NCBI RefSeq assembly: GCF_010993735.1
Contig: NZ_WQNI01000005.1
Location: forward strand, 64,501 to 128,500
Direction of reading: 5' to 3'
Source of the DNA: Chelativorans alearensis
Lineage (GTDB): Bacteria; Pseudomonadota; Alphaproteobacteria; Rhizobiales; Rhizobiaceae
DNA length: 64,000 bases
The notes under the pieces: model-generated
What the model saw: the letters and a program-made list of their open reading frames with translations, nothing else
Told to the model about the DNA's origin: nothing
Databases searched by the model: none
Part shown: positions 24,453 through 33,802 of the stretch, in pieces
How the letters are laid out: the number at the start of each line of letters is the position of its first letter
Numbering within the stretch: the stretch's first letter is position 1
Made by a program: the position numbers and the translations under genes

Positions 24453-27400
24453 GCTCGCTCACGCTTTCCAGAAGCTTGGTGTAGCCGGCAAAGTCGTAGA
24501 CTTCCATATGCGCCCTCAAACGCTCGACCAATGGTGTGTTCTCGGGCGTGGCCCCAAGCTCCGTCAGCTTGCGGTCGATGCCGCGCACATGGCCGATCTT
24601 GCCGAGGCTCAGAAGCTCACGCACATGGCCCGCGCCGGGTGAGCAGAGCCCATTGCCCTCGGCGGCAGGCACCGGCGTCTCCACCCCCTCGATCCATTCG
24701 AGCCGTAGTTGTGCGGCGATCTTTTCGAGCAGTTGGCGCAGGCCGAAGGGCTTTGCCAGGGCGTCGTTGTGACCGGCGTCGCGGTTGGTCTTGGCGATGT
24801 CATCACCAATATTGGCCGACAGCATGACGATGGGGGCGGAGAAGCCCTTCTCGCGCAGCCGCTCGACCAGCTCCCAGCCCGTCATGCCGGGCATGAGAAT
24901 GTCGACGAAAACGAGGTCCGGCCGCGCGCTTTCGATCATCGTCAGGCAGTCCGGTCCGTCGACGGCGGTAAACACCGTGAAGTCGAGCGGCTGCAGCATC
25001 TGCCGCATCATCTCGCGGTGCTCGGCATTATCGTCCACCACCATGACCGTACGGCGCGCGCCTCTGTAGCCCTTGACGATGAGATCCTGCGCGGCGAAAG
25101 CCGCCGGCCGGTCGACCTTGGCGAGCATCAGGCGCACCTGGAAGGTCGAACCCACTCCCGGGGCGCTTTCGACCGTGATTTCGCCCCCCAGCGTCTCCGT
25201 CAGGAGCCTGGTGATGGTGAGGCCGAGGCCAAGCCCCGGTGACAGGCGGTTGCGCTCGGCCGGGCCGCGCACGAAGGGCTCGAAGACATGTTCCAGATCG
25301 CTCTCGCCGATGCCGGGGCCGCTGTCGGCGACCCGGAAGGTGGCCACCTCCGAACGGTAGCCGACCGTGAAGTCGACATGGCCGCTGTCGGTGAACTTGA
25401 TGGCGTTGGAAAGAAGGTTGACGAGGATTTGCCTCAGCCGCTTCTCGTCCGTACGCACATATTGCGGCAGGCCCGGATCGCGCTTGTGCTGGAAGGCCAA
25501 CCCCTTAGCCTCGGCCTGCAGGCGGAACATGCCGACGATCTGGTCGAGGAAATCGTACAGGTTGATCTCGTTGGAATAGACCTGCAGCCGCCCCGTCTCG
25601 ATCTTTGAGATGTCGAGCAGGCCATCGATCAGGCCCGACAGATGCTCGGCGCTGCGCCGAATGACGCTGATCGAGGAGCGCCAGGGAGCGGGCGCCGCCG
25701 CCTCCCGCTCCAATATCTGAGCGTAACCCAGGACGGCGTTGAGCGGCGTGCGCAGCTCATGCGAAAGACCGACGACATAGCGGCTCTTGGCCCGATTGGC
25801 CGCTTCCGCCTTCTCCTTGGCCATCTGCAATGCGGCATCGGTCTTCCGGTGCGCCGAGATTTCCCTCAGGAGAAGCGTGTTCTGCCGCGCACTCTCCTCC
25901 TCGGCTATCCTGCGGCTGTCGTGCGCGAGCACCAGGAACCAGGCGACGATGCCGGCGACCACCGAGAAGGCGAAAAAGACCACGAGGATCGTTCCGCCCA
26001 CCACATCCGCCGTCTCCGGCGCGACCTTCGTGGCGAAGGAGTAGACCAGTGCCAGGATGGCGCCGAGGAGCGCCACGGCAAACACCATCGCCATGCCGAA
26101 CTTGCCGAGCCGCGTCTGCAACTTTTCCACCGCCAGGGCCGGCAGCAGGCTCTCTGCAAGGGTCATGGCCTGCGCCCTGGCATTGGCCTTAGGCTTGCAC
26201 AGATCGTGGCAGCGCGCATCGAGCGAGCAGCACAGCGAGCATATCGGCGCGGCGTAGGCCGGGCACCAGGCCATGTCCTCCGGCTCGAACGGGTGCTCGC
26301 AGATGGAGCAGGTGATCGCTCCCTTGCCGGCCCAGGCCCTGCGCGGCTTGCGCGCCAGATAGTATTTGCCGCCGGTAGCATAGGCGATGGCCGGGGCTGC
26401 GATGAAGGCCGTCACGAGAGCGATATAGGGAGCAAGCGCCGCGGCCATCTGGCCGAAGGCGCCGAAATGCGCCGCGAGCGCGATACCCGCCGAAAGTGAC
26501 ATGGAGCCGAGGCCGACGGGGTTGATGTCGTAGAGATGCGCGCGCTTGAACTCGATGCCGGGCGGGGCAAGCCCCAGCGGCTTGTTGACGAAGAGATCGG
26601 CCGAGACCGTGCACAGCCACGCCATGGCGACGATGGAGAAGATGGCGAGGGTCGCTTCCAGAAGCCGGTATATGCCGAGCTCCATCAGGAGGAGCGCGAT
26701 AGCGACGTTGAAGACCAGCCAGACCACGCGGCCGGGGTGGCTGTGGGTGAGGCGCGAGAAGAAATTCGACCAGGCGAGCGAGCCCGCATAGGCGTTCATC
26801 ACATTGATCTTGAGCTGCGAGACGACGACGAAGATCGCCATCAACACCAGCGCCAGGGTTTCGTTGGGGATCATATAGCCGAATGCCGCGGCATACATCT
26901 CCGCCGGTTCCGACGCATGCTCGGGCGCAACGCCGGTCGAAAGCACCAGAACGGCAAGGAACGAGCCCGCCAGAAGCTTTGGCGCGCCGACCAGCACCCA
27001 GCCGGGGCCGGCGAGAAAGACGCCAAGGCGGTAACGCTTACGCTTTTCGCCATCGGCCGGCAGGAAGCGCAGGAAATCGACCTGCTCGCCGATCTGCGTC
27101 ATCAGTGCCAGGATGACGGCCGACGCCGCGCCGAACTTCGCCACCTCCAGCGCGGAGATACTGCCCGGCACCTCGTGGATACCGGGGAAGGCGCGCCACA
27201 GGTCGAACTTCTCCCAATCGAGCCAGGCGATGAAGAGGAAGGGCAGGATGTTGAGCACGATCCAGACAGGCTGGGTGAGAAGCTGGAAGCGGCTGATAAG
27301 CTTCACCCCGTGGGTGACCAGCGGGATCACCACCACGGCACTGATGATGTAGCCGATCCATGGCGGAATGCCGAAGGCGAGCCTGAGCGCGCCTGTCATG

Positions 27401-27804
27401 ATCGAGGCCTCGATGGCAAAGAGGATGAAGGTGAAGCTCGCATAGACCAGCGAGGTGACGGTCGAGCCTATATAGCCGAAACCCGCACCGCGCGTCAGAA
27501 GATCGATGTCGAGGCCGTGGCGTGTGGCATAACGCGAGATCGGCACGCCGACCGCCAGGATGGCGATACTGGCGACGACGATGGCGGCGATCGCATTGGC
27601 GGTGCCGTAGGAGAGCGTGATCGCCCCGCCGATCGCCTCCAGCGCCAGAAAGGAAATGGCGCCGATGGCCGTTTGCGAGATGCGCTGGCTGGAAAAGCGC
27701 CGGGCGCTCTTCGCCGTGAAGCGCAGCGCATAGTCCTCCAGCGTCTGGTTGGCGACCCAGCGGTTATATTCGCGCCTGATAGGAAGAATCCGCTGCCGCG
27801 CCAT
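24445..27804 (-). CDS. Hybrid histidine kinase with an N-terminal NCS1-like permease sensor
   Basis: An 1119-residue inner-membrane hybrid kinase. Residues about 40-490 form a polytopic module resembling the NCS1 nucleobase/cation symporters (cytosine permease type). Residues 499-536 hold eight cysteines (C499, C502, C514, C522, C525, C526, C532, C536), a probable metal-binding module. Two helices follow (about 570-630), then a coiled coil. The kinase core has phospho-accepting H682 (SHELRTP), the N-box NLLSNAIKFT, and glycine boxes DSGPGIG and GLGLGL. The receiver (about 918-1035) has D968 and K1018. A short tail has no recognised domain. It is divergent from urtA, so it probably senses urea or a related nitrogen compound; the ligand is inferred. 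Confidence 0.88.
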   Translation of the reverse strand: MARQRILPIRREYNRWVANQTLEDYALRFTAKSARRFSSQRISQTAIGAISFLALEAIGGAITLSYGTANAIAAIVVASIAILAVGVPISRYATRHGLDIDLLTRGAGFGYIGSTVTSLVYASFTFILFAIEASIMTGALRLAFGIPPWIGYIISAVVVIPLVTHGVKLISRFQLLTQPVWIVLNILPFLFIAWLDWEKFDLWRAFPGIHEVPGSISALEVAKFGAASAVILALMTQIGEQVDFLRFLPADGEKRKRYRLGVFLAGPGWVLVGAPKLLAGSFLAVLVLSTGVAPEHASEPAEMYAAAFGYMIPNETLALVLMAIFVVVSQLKINVMNAYAGSLAWSNFFSRLTHSHPGRVVWLVFNVAIALLLMELGIYRLLEATLAIFSIVAMAWLCTVSADLFVNKPLGLAPPGIEFKRAHLYDINPVGLGSMSLSAGIALAAHFGAFGQMAAALAPYIALVTAFIAAPAIAYATGGKYYLARKPRRAWAGKGAITCSICEHPFEPEDMAWCPAYAAPICSLCCSLDARCHDLCKPKANARAQAMTLAESLLPALAVEKLQTRLGKFGMAMVFAVALLGAILALVYSFATKVAPETADVVGGTILVVFFAFSVVAGIVAWFLVLAHDSRRIAEEESARQNTLLLREISAHRKTDAALQMAKEKAEAANRAKSRYVVGLSHELRTPLNAVLGYAQILEREAAAPAPWRSSISVIRRSAEHLSGLIDGLLDISKIETGRLQVYSNEINLYDFLDQIVGMFRLQAEAKGLAFQHKRDPGLPQYVRTDEKRLRQILVNLLSNAIKFTDSGHVDFTVGYRSEVATFRVADSGPGIGESDLEHVFEPFVRGPAERNRLSPGLGLGLTITRLLTETLGGEITVESAPGVGSTFQVRLMLAKVDRPAAFAAQDLIVKGYRGARRTVMVVDDNAEHREMMRQMLQPLDFTVFTAVDGPDCLTMIESARPDLVFVDILMPGMTGWELVERLREKGFSAPIVMLSANIGDDIAKTNRDAGHNDALAKPFGLRQLLEKIAAQLRLEWIEGVETPVPAAEGNGLCSPGAGHVRELLSLGKIGHVRGIDRKLTELGATPENTPLVERLRAHMEVYDFAGYTKLLESVSEHE

Positions 27805-28127
27805 TGCCTTGTTCTAACGTCCCCCTGTGGCAACCCTTGAGCCGGCGCGCCTTCTTTACCTGTTCAACTATGGTGCCGGCGTGGGGCCGCTTGCCCCCTG
27901 GCCCACCCTAGATGACTACTTTTTCATCAATTCTGCAATATGCCAAAAAATTGTGCGCTTCTCTTCCAGCCGGGAACGCCGCGGAAACCGGGTCTTTCGC
28001 GCCCGGAGCAACCCTCCCCGCCGGTTCACCTACGTTGTTCGACGTATAGGAGGCGTGTGCTCATGATTGCAAACTTCCCCCGGCCCGACCTTTCGGCCCA
28101 ATCGATCTTTCGCAGGGGAACATCAAG
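27805..28127. other. Divergent promoter region between the hybrid kinase and urtA
   Basis: About 320 bases. AT-rich patches near 27915-27960 suggest promoters, and an AGGGGAAC ribosome site precedes urtA. I looked for a sigma-54 element (GG-N10-GC) and found none that fits. No RNA gene or riboswitch-like fold was recognised. Confidence 0.5.
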
Positions 28128-29423
28128 ATGAGCACCAGATTTACCCGCCGCGCGGTTCTCGCAGCGGCTCTCGCCGGCTCCGTGAGCCTTTCCGCAGGCA
28201 TCTCTTACGCACAGGAGGAGACCATCAAGGTCGGCGTCCTGCATTCGCTCTCGGGCACCATGGCGATCTCCGAGACGACGCTGAAGGACACGATGCTCTT
28301 CCTCATCGACGAGCAGAACAAGAAGGGCGGGCTTCTCGGCAAGAAGCTCGAGGCGGTCGTCGTCGACCCCGCCTCCGACTGGCCGCTCTTCGCCGAGAAG
28401 GCGCGTGAGTTGATTTCCGTCGACGAGGTTGCTGCCGTGTTCGGCTGCTGGACGTCGGTCAGCCGCAAGTCCGTCCTCCCGGTCTTCGAGGAGCTGAACT
28501 CGATCCTCTTCTACCCCGTTCAGTACGAGGGCGAGGAGAGCCAGCGCAACGTCTTCTACACGGGTGCGGCCCCCAACCAGCAGGCCATCCCCGCCGTCGA
28601 CTACCTGATGAACGAGGAAGGCGTGGAGCGTTGGGTGCTGGCGGGCACGGACTACGTCTACCCGCGCACGACCAACAAGATCCTCGAGCAATACCTGATG
28701 GATAAGGGTGTGGCCGCCGAGGACATCATGATCAATTACACGCCCTTCAGCCATTCCGATTGGCAGACGATCGTCTCCGATATCAAGGCCTTCGGCTCGG
28801 CGGGCAAGAAGACGGCGGTGGTCTCCACCATCAACGGTGACGCCAATGTGCCGTTCTACAAGGAGCTCGCCAACCAAGGTATCGCGGCGGAAGACATCCC
28901 CGTCGTCGCCTTCTCGGTCGGCGAGGAGGAGCTTGCCGGCATCGACACGGAGCCGCTGGTGGGGCATCTGGCCGCCTGGAACTACTTCCAGTCCGTCGAC
29001 ACGCCAGAGAACGAGGAGTTCATCGCCAAGTGGCGCGAGTTCATCGGCGACGAGGACCGCGTGACCAACGATCCGATGGAAGCCCATGTGGTCGGTTTCA
29101 ACCTGTGGGTCCAGGCGGTCGAGAAGGCCGGCACGACCGACACCGATGCGGTGCTCGACGCCATCATCGGGCTGGAAACGCCGAACCTTACCGGCGGCAT
29201 CGCCAAGATGCTCCCGAACCACCACATCACCAAGCCGGTGTTGATCGGCGAGATCCAGGACGACGGCCAGTTCGAGGTGGTGTGGGAGACGGAAGAGGTG
29301 GTGCCGGGTGACGCCTGGTCGGACTTCCTGCCCGAATCGAAGATGATCGAGGCGGATTGGACCGCGCCGATCAGCTGCGGAAACTACAACACCGAGACGA
29401 AGAGCTGCGGTGGGGCGAGCTGA
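28128..29423 (+). CDS. urtA: Urea ABC transporter substrate-binding protein
   Basis: A 431-residue periplasmic binding protein for urea, of the branched-chain amino acid (Leu/Ile/Val) binding type. The N-terminus has a twin-arginine signal (FTRRAVL) followed by a hydrophobic stretch ending ISYAQ. The mature start TIKVGVLHSLSGTMAI and the VFGCWTSVSRKSVLPVFE and NPIQYEGEES-like VQYEGEESQRN segments are characteristic of UrtA. It is followed by a strong hairpin and then urtB, as is usual for ABC operons that make excess binding protein. Confidence 0.96.
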   Translation: MSTRFTRRAVLAAALAGSVSLSAGISYAQEETIKVGVLHSLSGTMAISETTLKDTMLFLIDEQNKKGGLLGKKLEAVVVDPASDWPLFAEKARELISVDEVAAVFGCWTSVSRKSVLPVFEELNSILFYPVQYEGEESQRNVFYTGAAPNQQAIPAVDYLMNEEGVERWVLAGTDYVYPRTTNKILEQYLMDKGVAAEDIMINYTPFSHSDWQTIVSDIKAFGSAGKKTAVVSTINGDANVPFYKELANQGIAAEDIPVVAFSVGEEELAGIDTEPLVGHLAAWNYFQSVDTPENEEFIAKWREFIGDEDRVTNDPMEAHVVGFNLWVQAVEKAGTTDTDAVLDAIIGLETPNLTGGIAKMLPNHHITKPVLIGEIQDDGQFEVVWETEEVVPGDAWSDFLPESKMIEADWTAPISCGNYNTETKSCGGAS

Positions 29424-29429
29424 CCGGCC

Positions 29430-29453
29430 GGGGCGCGGCGAAGGCCGCGCCCC
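29430..29453 (+). other. Intercistronic hairpin between urtA and urtB
   Basis: A perfect 10-bp stem (GGGGCGCGGC/GCCGCGCCCC) with the tetraloop GAAG begins six bases after the urtA stop. There is no T-tract, so it is more likely an mRNA-protecting or partially attenuating structure than a full terminator. Confidence 0.6.
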
Positions 29454-29538
29454 TTCACGCCCCCTCTGGCCTGACGGCCATCTCCCGCGAGGGGTGCGAA
29501 AGAGCAAAAGCATCCCCGCAGCGGTGGATACCAAGACG

Positions 29539-31155
29539 ATGCACCCGACCCGTCTCATCTCGAAGCTCCTCATCGCGCTTGCGCTATTGATTGCAGTAGC
29601 ACCCGGCGCCTTCGCCCAAGATGTCGAATCCCTCGTCAGCGCCCTGCCCGAGGGCGACTATTCGGACCGCGAGAAGGTGATTTTCGATCTCGCCGCCACC
29701 GGCGACGAACGCGTGGCGGGGCTGCTCAACGCACTGGGCGAAGGCGACCTCTACGTGCGTGAAGAAGATGGCCGCGTGATCGTTGGCAAGCGCTCAGGCC
29801 GCAACTATACGCTGACCGACGCGCTCACCGGCGAAGAGCTGGGCACCGCCCCTTCCTCTGCGCTGGAAAAAATCCGCGTCAACAACCGGCTGCGCCGCGC
29901 TGTCCGCAGCGCCATCGGGCAACTGACGTTGATGAGCCCCAGCCCCTCGGTGCGCCTCAGGGCCGCGCGCAGCCTCTTGAGAAACGCCGATCCCGATTCC
30001 CTGGAACTATTGGACACGGCACTCGCCGCCGAAACAGACCCGCAGGTGAAGACGATGATGGAGACGGCCCGTGCCGGCATCATCGTCAAGACAGATGCCG
30101 GCATCGAGGAGAAGGTGGCCGCCATCGACCTCCTTGCCGCGCGGGGAGACCGCGAAGCGCTGGCGATGCTGACGGGCGCGCGCTCCTCCGCCGCGCCCGA
30201 GCTTCAGCCGGTCATCGAACGCGGCATCGCCGGCATCGAGCGCGAGCTTGCCATGTGGGACGGATTGCAGAACGTCTGGTACGGGCTGTCGCTCGGCTCC
30301 GTGCTCCTTCTGGCGGCCATCGGCCTTGCCATCACCTTCGGCGTGATGGGTGTCATCAACATGGCCCATGGCGAGATCGTCATGCTGGGCGCCTACACCA
30401 CTTTCGCGGTGCAGCAGGTGATCCGCACCTCCTTCCCCGGCCTTTTCGACTATTCGCTGGCCATCGCCCTGCCCCTCGCTTTCCTGGTCACGGCGCTCGT
30501 CGGCATCGCCATCGAGCGCGGCATCATCCGCTGGCTCTACGGCAGGCCGCTCGAAACACTGCTTGCCACCTGGGGCCTCAGCCTGATCCTGCAGCAGACC
30601 GTGCGCACCATCTTCGGCCCCAACAACCGCGAGGTCGGGAACCCTTCCTGGATGTCCGGCGCCTTCGATCTCGCCGGCCTGTCGATCACCTGGAACCGGC
30701 TGTGGATCATCGTCTTCGCGCTCGTGGTCTTCGCCGTCCTCCTCGCCGTACTCAACCGCACGCCGCTTGGCCTGCAGATGCGCGCTGTGACCCAGAACCG
30801 TCGCATGGCCTCTTCCATGGGCATCCGCACCCCCTGGGTAGACGCCATGACCTTCGGTCTTGGCTCCGGCATCGCCGGCATGGCGGGCGTCGCGCTCTCG
30901 CAGATCGACAACGTCTCGCCCAATCTCGGCCAGAGCTACATCATCGACAGCTTCATGGTTGTCGTCTTCGGCGGTGTCGGTAACCTGTGGGGCACGCTGG
31001 TGGGGGCGCTGACGCTGGGCGTTGCCAACAAGTTCCTGGAGCCTTACGCCGGCGCCGTGCTCGCCAAGATTTTCATTCTCGTCTTCATCATTCTCTTCAT
31101 CCAGCGGCGCCCGCGCGGATTGTTCGCGCTCAAGGGCCGGGCGGTGGACGCATGA
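29539..31155 (+). CDS. urtB: Urea ABC transporter permease UrtB
   Basis: A 538-residue permease. A signal-like segment (1-25, ending APGAFAQ) and a helical, HEAT-like periplasmic region of about 200 residues precede the LivH-type membrane domain of about eight helices. The long N-terminal extension is normal for UrtB and distinguishes it from LivH. Conserved motifs include GVINMAHGE and FGGVGNLWGT. I start at MHPTRLISK because it gives a clean signal sequence; an upstream in-frame extension would be proline/arginine-rich noise. Its stop overlaps the urtC start (ATGA). Confidence 0.95.
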   Translation: MHPTRLISKLLIALALLIAVAPGAFAQDVESLVSALPEGDYSDREKVIFDLAATGDERVAGLLNALGEGDLYVREEDGRVIVGKRSGRNYTLTDALTGEELGTAPSSALEKIRVNNRLRRAVRSAIGQLTLMSPSPSVRLRAARSLLRNADPDSLELLDTALAAETDPQVKTMMETARAGIIVKTDAGIEEKVAAIDLLAARGDREALAMLTGARSSAAPELQPVIERGIAGIERELAMWDGLQNVWYGLSLGSVLLLAAIGLAITFGVMGVINMAHGEIVMLGAYTTFAVQQVIRTSFPGLFDYSLAIALPLAFLVTALVGIAIERGIIRWLYGRPLETLLATWGLSLILQQTVRTIFGPNNREVGNPSWMSGAFDLAGLSITWNRLWIIVFALVVFAVLLAVLNRTPLGLQMRAVTQNRRMASSMGIRTPWVDAMTFGLGSGIAGMAGVALSQIDNVSPNLGQSYIIDSFMVVVFGGVGNLWGTLVGALTLGVANKFLEPYAGAVLAKIFILVFIILFIQRRPRGLFALKGRAVDA

Positions 31156-32312
31156 TCACGAAAACGCTCCTGCGCGCCTTCGATGGCAAGGCCATATGGG
31201 TGGTGGCGATCCTCATCGCGATCGCCGTCGCCGTGCCTGCCTCCAACCTCTATCTGCCCGTCGGCCACCCGCTGCGCGTGCCCAATCACTTCGTGCCGCT
31301 GCTCGGAAAATACCTCACTTACGCCATGCTGGCGTTGGCGCTCGACCTAGTCTGGGGCTACTGCGGCATCCTCTCCCTCGGCCACGGGGCCTTCTTCGCC
31401 TTCGGCGGCTACGCCATGGGCATGTACCTCATGCGCCAGATCGGCGACCGCGGCGTCTATGCCAACCCCGTCCTGCCCGATTTCATGGTGTTCCTGAACT
31501 ATCAGGAACTGCCGTGGTTCTGGTACGGCTTCGACATGTTCTGGTTCGCCGCCATCATGGTCGTGCTCGTGCCGGGGGTGCTCGCCTTCGTCTTCGGCTG
31601 GTTCGCCTTCCGCTCCCGCGTGACGGGCGTCTATCTCTCCATCATCACCCAGGCGATGACCTACGCGCTGCTCCTGGCCTTCTTCCGCAACGACATGGGC
31701 TTCGGCGGCAACAACGGCCTGACAGACTTCAAGGACATCCTCGGCGCGCCCCTCCAGGCAGGCTCGACGCGGGCCGCCCTCTTCGCCGCCTCGGCCATTG
31801 CCCTGGCGCTGTCCTTCATCGTCTGCTCGGCCATCGTGCGCTCGAAACTCGGCAAGGTGCTGGTCGCCGTGCGCGATGCGGAAAGCCGCACACGCTTCCT
31901 CGGCTACCGCGTCGACAACTACAAGCTCTTCGCCTTCACCGCCTCGGCCGTCATCGCCGGCATCGCCGGCGCACTCTACGTGCCACAGGTGGGCATCATC
32001 AATCCGGGCGAGTTCGCGCCGGCCAACTCCATCGAGATCGTCATCTGGACCGCCGTCGGTGGGCGCGGGACGCTCATCGGACCGATCGTCGGCGCGGTAC
32101 TGGTGAACGCAGGTAAGTCCTGGTTCACCGGGGTCTTCCCCGAGTTCTGGCTGTTCGCTCTGGGCGGGCTCTTCGTCGCCGTCACGCTGTTCTTGCCCAA
32201 GGGTATCGTCGGTGCGCTGGCGCAGGGATGGACGGCTCTGAAGGCGCAGCGCGTTTCAGCGCAGGCGGAGGACGGCAGCGATGCCGCGCCCGAACCCTCG
32301 CCAGCGGAGTAG
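31152..32312 (+). CDS. urtC: Urea ABC transporter permease UrtC
   Basis: A 386-residue LivM-type permease. Characteristic segments are WGYCGILSLGHGAFFAFGGYAMGMYLM, shown here as its parts WGYCGILSLGHGAFF and GGYAMGMYLM, then RDAESRTRFLGY and VGGRGTLIGPIVGA. The start is the ATG overlapping the urtB stop by four bases. It pairs with UrtB to form the membrane channel for urea import. Confidence 0.95.
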   Translation: MITKTLLRAFDGKAIWVVAILIAIAVAVPASNLYLPVGHPLRVPNHFVPLLGKYLTYAMLALALDLVWGYCGILSLGHGAFFAFGGYAMGMYLMRQIGDRGVYANPVLPDFMVFLNYQELPWFWYGFDMFWFAAIMVVLVPGVLAFVFGWFAFRSRVTGVYLSIITQAMTYALLLAFFRNDMGFGGNNGLTDFKDILGAPLQAGSTRAALFAASAIALALSFIVCSAIVRSKLGKVLVAVRDAESRTRFLGYRVDNYKLFAFTASAVIAGIAGALYVPQVGIINPGEFAPANSIEIVIWTAVGGRGTLIGPIVGAVLVNAGKSWFTGVFPEFWLFALGGLFVAVTLFLPKGIVGALAQGWTALKAQRVSAQAEDGSDAAPEPSPAE

Positions 32313-32321
32313 GTGTCGTCC

Positions 32322-33071
32322 ATGGATCAGAACCATCCCCCTCTCCTCTATCTCGACGGCGTCTCCGTCTCCTTCGACGGTTTCAAGGCCATCAACAACC
32401 TGTCGCTGATCGTCCAGCACGGCGAGCTCCAGGCCATCATCGGCCCCAACGGCGCCGGCAAGACGACCATGATGGACATCATAACCGGCAAGACACGGCC
32501 GGACGAGGGCGAGGTCTTCTTCGCCGGCGATGTGGACCTAACGCGGCTCGACGAGGCGGCCATAGCCGAACTGGGGATCGGCCGGAAATTCCAGAAACCC
32601 ACCGTCTTCGAAAGCCACACGGTGTGGGACAATCTGGAACTAGCGCTCAAGAAGCCGCGCGACGTCTTCTCCGCCTGGTTCTACCACCCCTCCAAAGAAG
32701 ACGTGGGGCGCCTGGAAGACATCCTCGCCACCATCCGGCTGACGGAGCGCCGCGAGGAACGCGCCGCGAACCTCAGCCACGGGCAGAAGCAATGGCTGGA
32801 GATCGGCATGCTGCTCGCCCAGGACCCGAAGCTGCTCCTCGTCGACGAGCCGGTGGCCGGCATGACCGATGCCGAGACGGTGGAAACGGCGAAGCTTCTG
32901 AGGGAGATCGCCAAGTCCCGCTCAGTCGTCGTGATCGAGCATGACATGAGCTTCATCCGTGATCTTGCCGCGCGCGTTACCGTGCTGGCCGAGGGATCCG
33001 TGCTGGCCCAGGGCAGCCTCGACCACGTGAGCGCCGACCCGCGCGTCATCGAAAGCTATCTGGGGAGGTGA
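32322..33071 (+). CDS. urtD: Urea ABC transporter ATPase UrtD
   Basis: A 249-residue LivG-type ATPase. Walker A is GPNGAGKTTMMD, the signature is LSHGQKQWLEIG, and Walker B is KLLLVDEPVAGM. The LSHGQ variant with a tryptophan is typical of UrtD. I start at the ATG at 32322, with AGGTG about six bases upstream; a GTG three codons earlier is possible. It is followed at once by urtE. Confidence 0.94.
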   Translation: MDQNHPPLLYLDGVSVSFDGFKAINNLSLIVQHGELQAIIGPNGAGKTTMMDIITGKTRPDEGEVFFAGDVDLTRLDEAAIAELGIGRKFQKPTVFESHTVWDNLELALKKPRDVFSAWFYHPSKEDVGRLEDILATIRLTERREERAANLSHGQKQWLEIGMLLAQDPKLLLVDEPVAGMTDAETVETAKLLREIAKSRSVVVIEHDMSFIRDLAARVTVLAEGSVLAQGSLDHVSADPRVIESYLGR

Positions 33072-33073
33072 GG

Positions 33074-33778
33074 ATGGCAACGGCACTCGCCGTCGACGGG
33101 ATCGATCTTTACTACGGCGCCGCGCGGGCGCTGAAATCGGTGAGCGTGGAAGCCGCCCCCGCCGCCATCACCGCTGTCCTCGGCCGCAACGGGGTGGGAA
33201 AGTCCTCGCTGCTCAGGGCTATCGCCGGCGTTCACCCGATCTCCAGGGGCGAGATCCGCTTCGACGGCGCCGCACTCGGCAAGACCCCACCCTACAAGCG
33301 CGCCCGCCTCGGCCTCGGCTACGTGCCGCAGGGTCGTGAGATCTTCCCGCTTCTGACGGTGCGGGAGAACCTGCAGACAGGCTTCGCGCCGCTGAAGGCG
33401 GGCGAACGCTTTGTTCCCGACACGGTCTTCACCCTCTTTCCGGTGCTGAAAGAGATGCTTTCCCGGCGGGGCGGCGACCTGTCCGGTGGCCAGCAGCAAC
33501 AGCTGGCCATCGGCAGGGCGCTGGTGACACGGCCCAAGGTGCTGATCCTCGACGAGCCGACGGAGGGCATCCAGCCTTCCATCATCAAGGACATCGGCCG
33601 GGCACTGCAATTCCTGCGCGACGAGCTGGGCATGACGATCCTGCTGGTGGAACAGTATCTCGACTTCTGCCGCGAACTGGCCGACAGTATCTACGTCATG
33701 GACCGGGGCGAAATCCTCCATTCCGGGCCGGCATCCGATCTCGATAAGCCGGAAGTAAAGCGGCATTTGATGGTTTAG
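33074..33778 (+). CDS. urtE: Urea ABC transporter ATPase UrtE
   Basis: A 234-residue LivF-type ATPase. Walker A is GRNGVGKSSLLR, the signature is LSGGQQQQLAIG, and Walker B is KVLILDEPTEGI. A GGGGAGGTGAGG ribosome site overlaps the urtD end and supports the ATG at 33074. It completes the urea importer and is followed 24 bases later by ureD, so import and hydrolysis are probably co-transcribed. Confidence 0.95.
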   Translation: MATALAVDGIDLYYGAARALKSVSVEAAPAAITAVLGRNGVGKSSLLRAIAGVHPISRGEIRFDGAALGKTPPYKRARLGLGYVPQGREIFPLLTVRENLQTGFAPLKAGERFVPDTVFTLFPVLKEMLSRRGGDLSGGQQQQLAIGRALVTRPKVLILDEPTEGIQPSIIKDIGRALQFLRDELGMTILLVEQYLDFCRELADSIYVMDRGEILHSGPASDLDKPEVKRHLMV

Positions 33779-33802
33779 CGGTATGGATATCAAGCGCACG
33801 TC

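Noticed and set aside
27805-28127. A sigma-54/NtrC promoter for urtA
   Set aside because: Nitrogen control would be expected, but no GG-N10-GC element with acceptable flanks was found.
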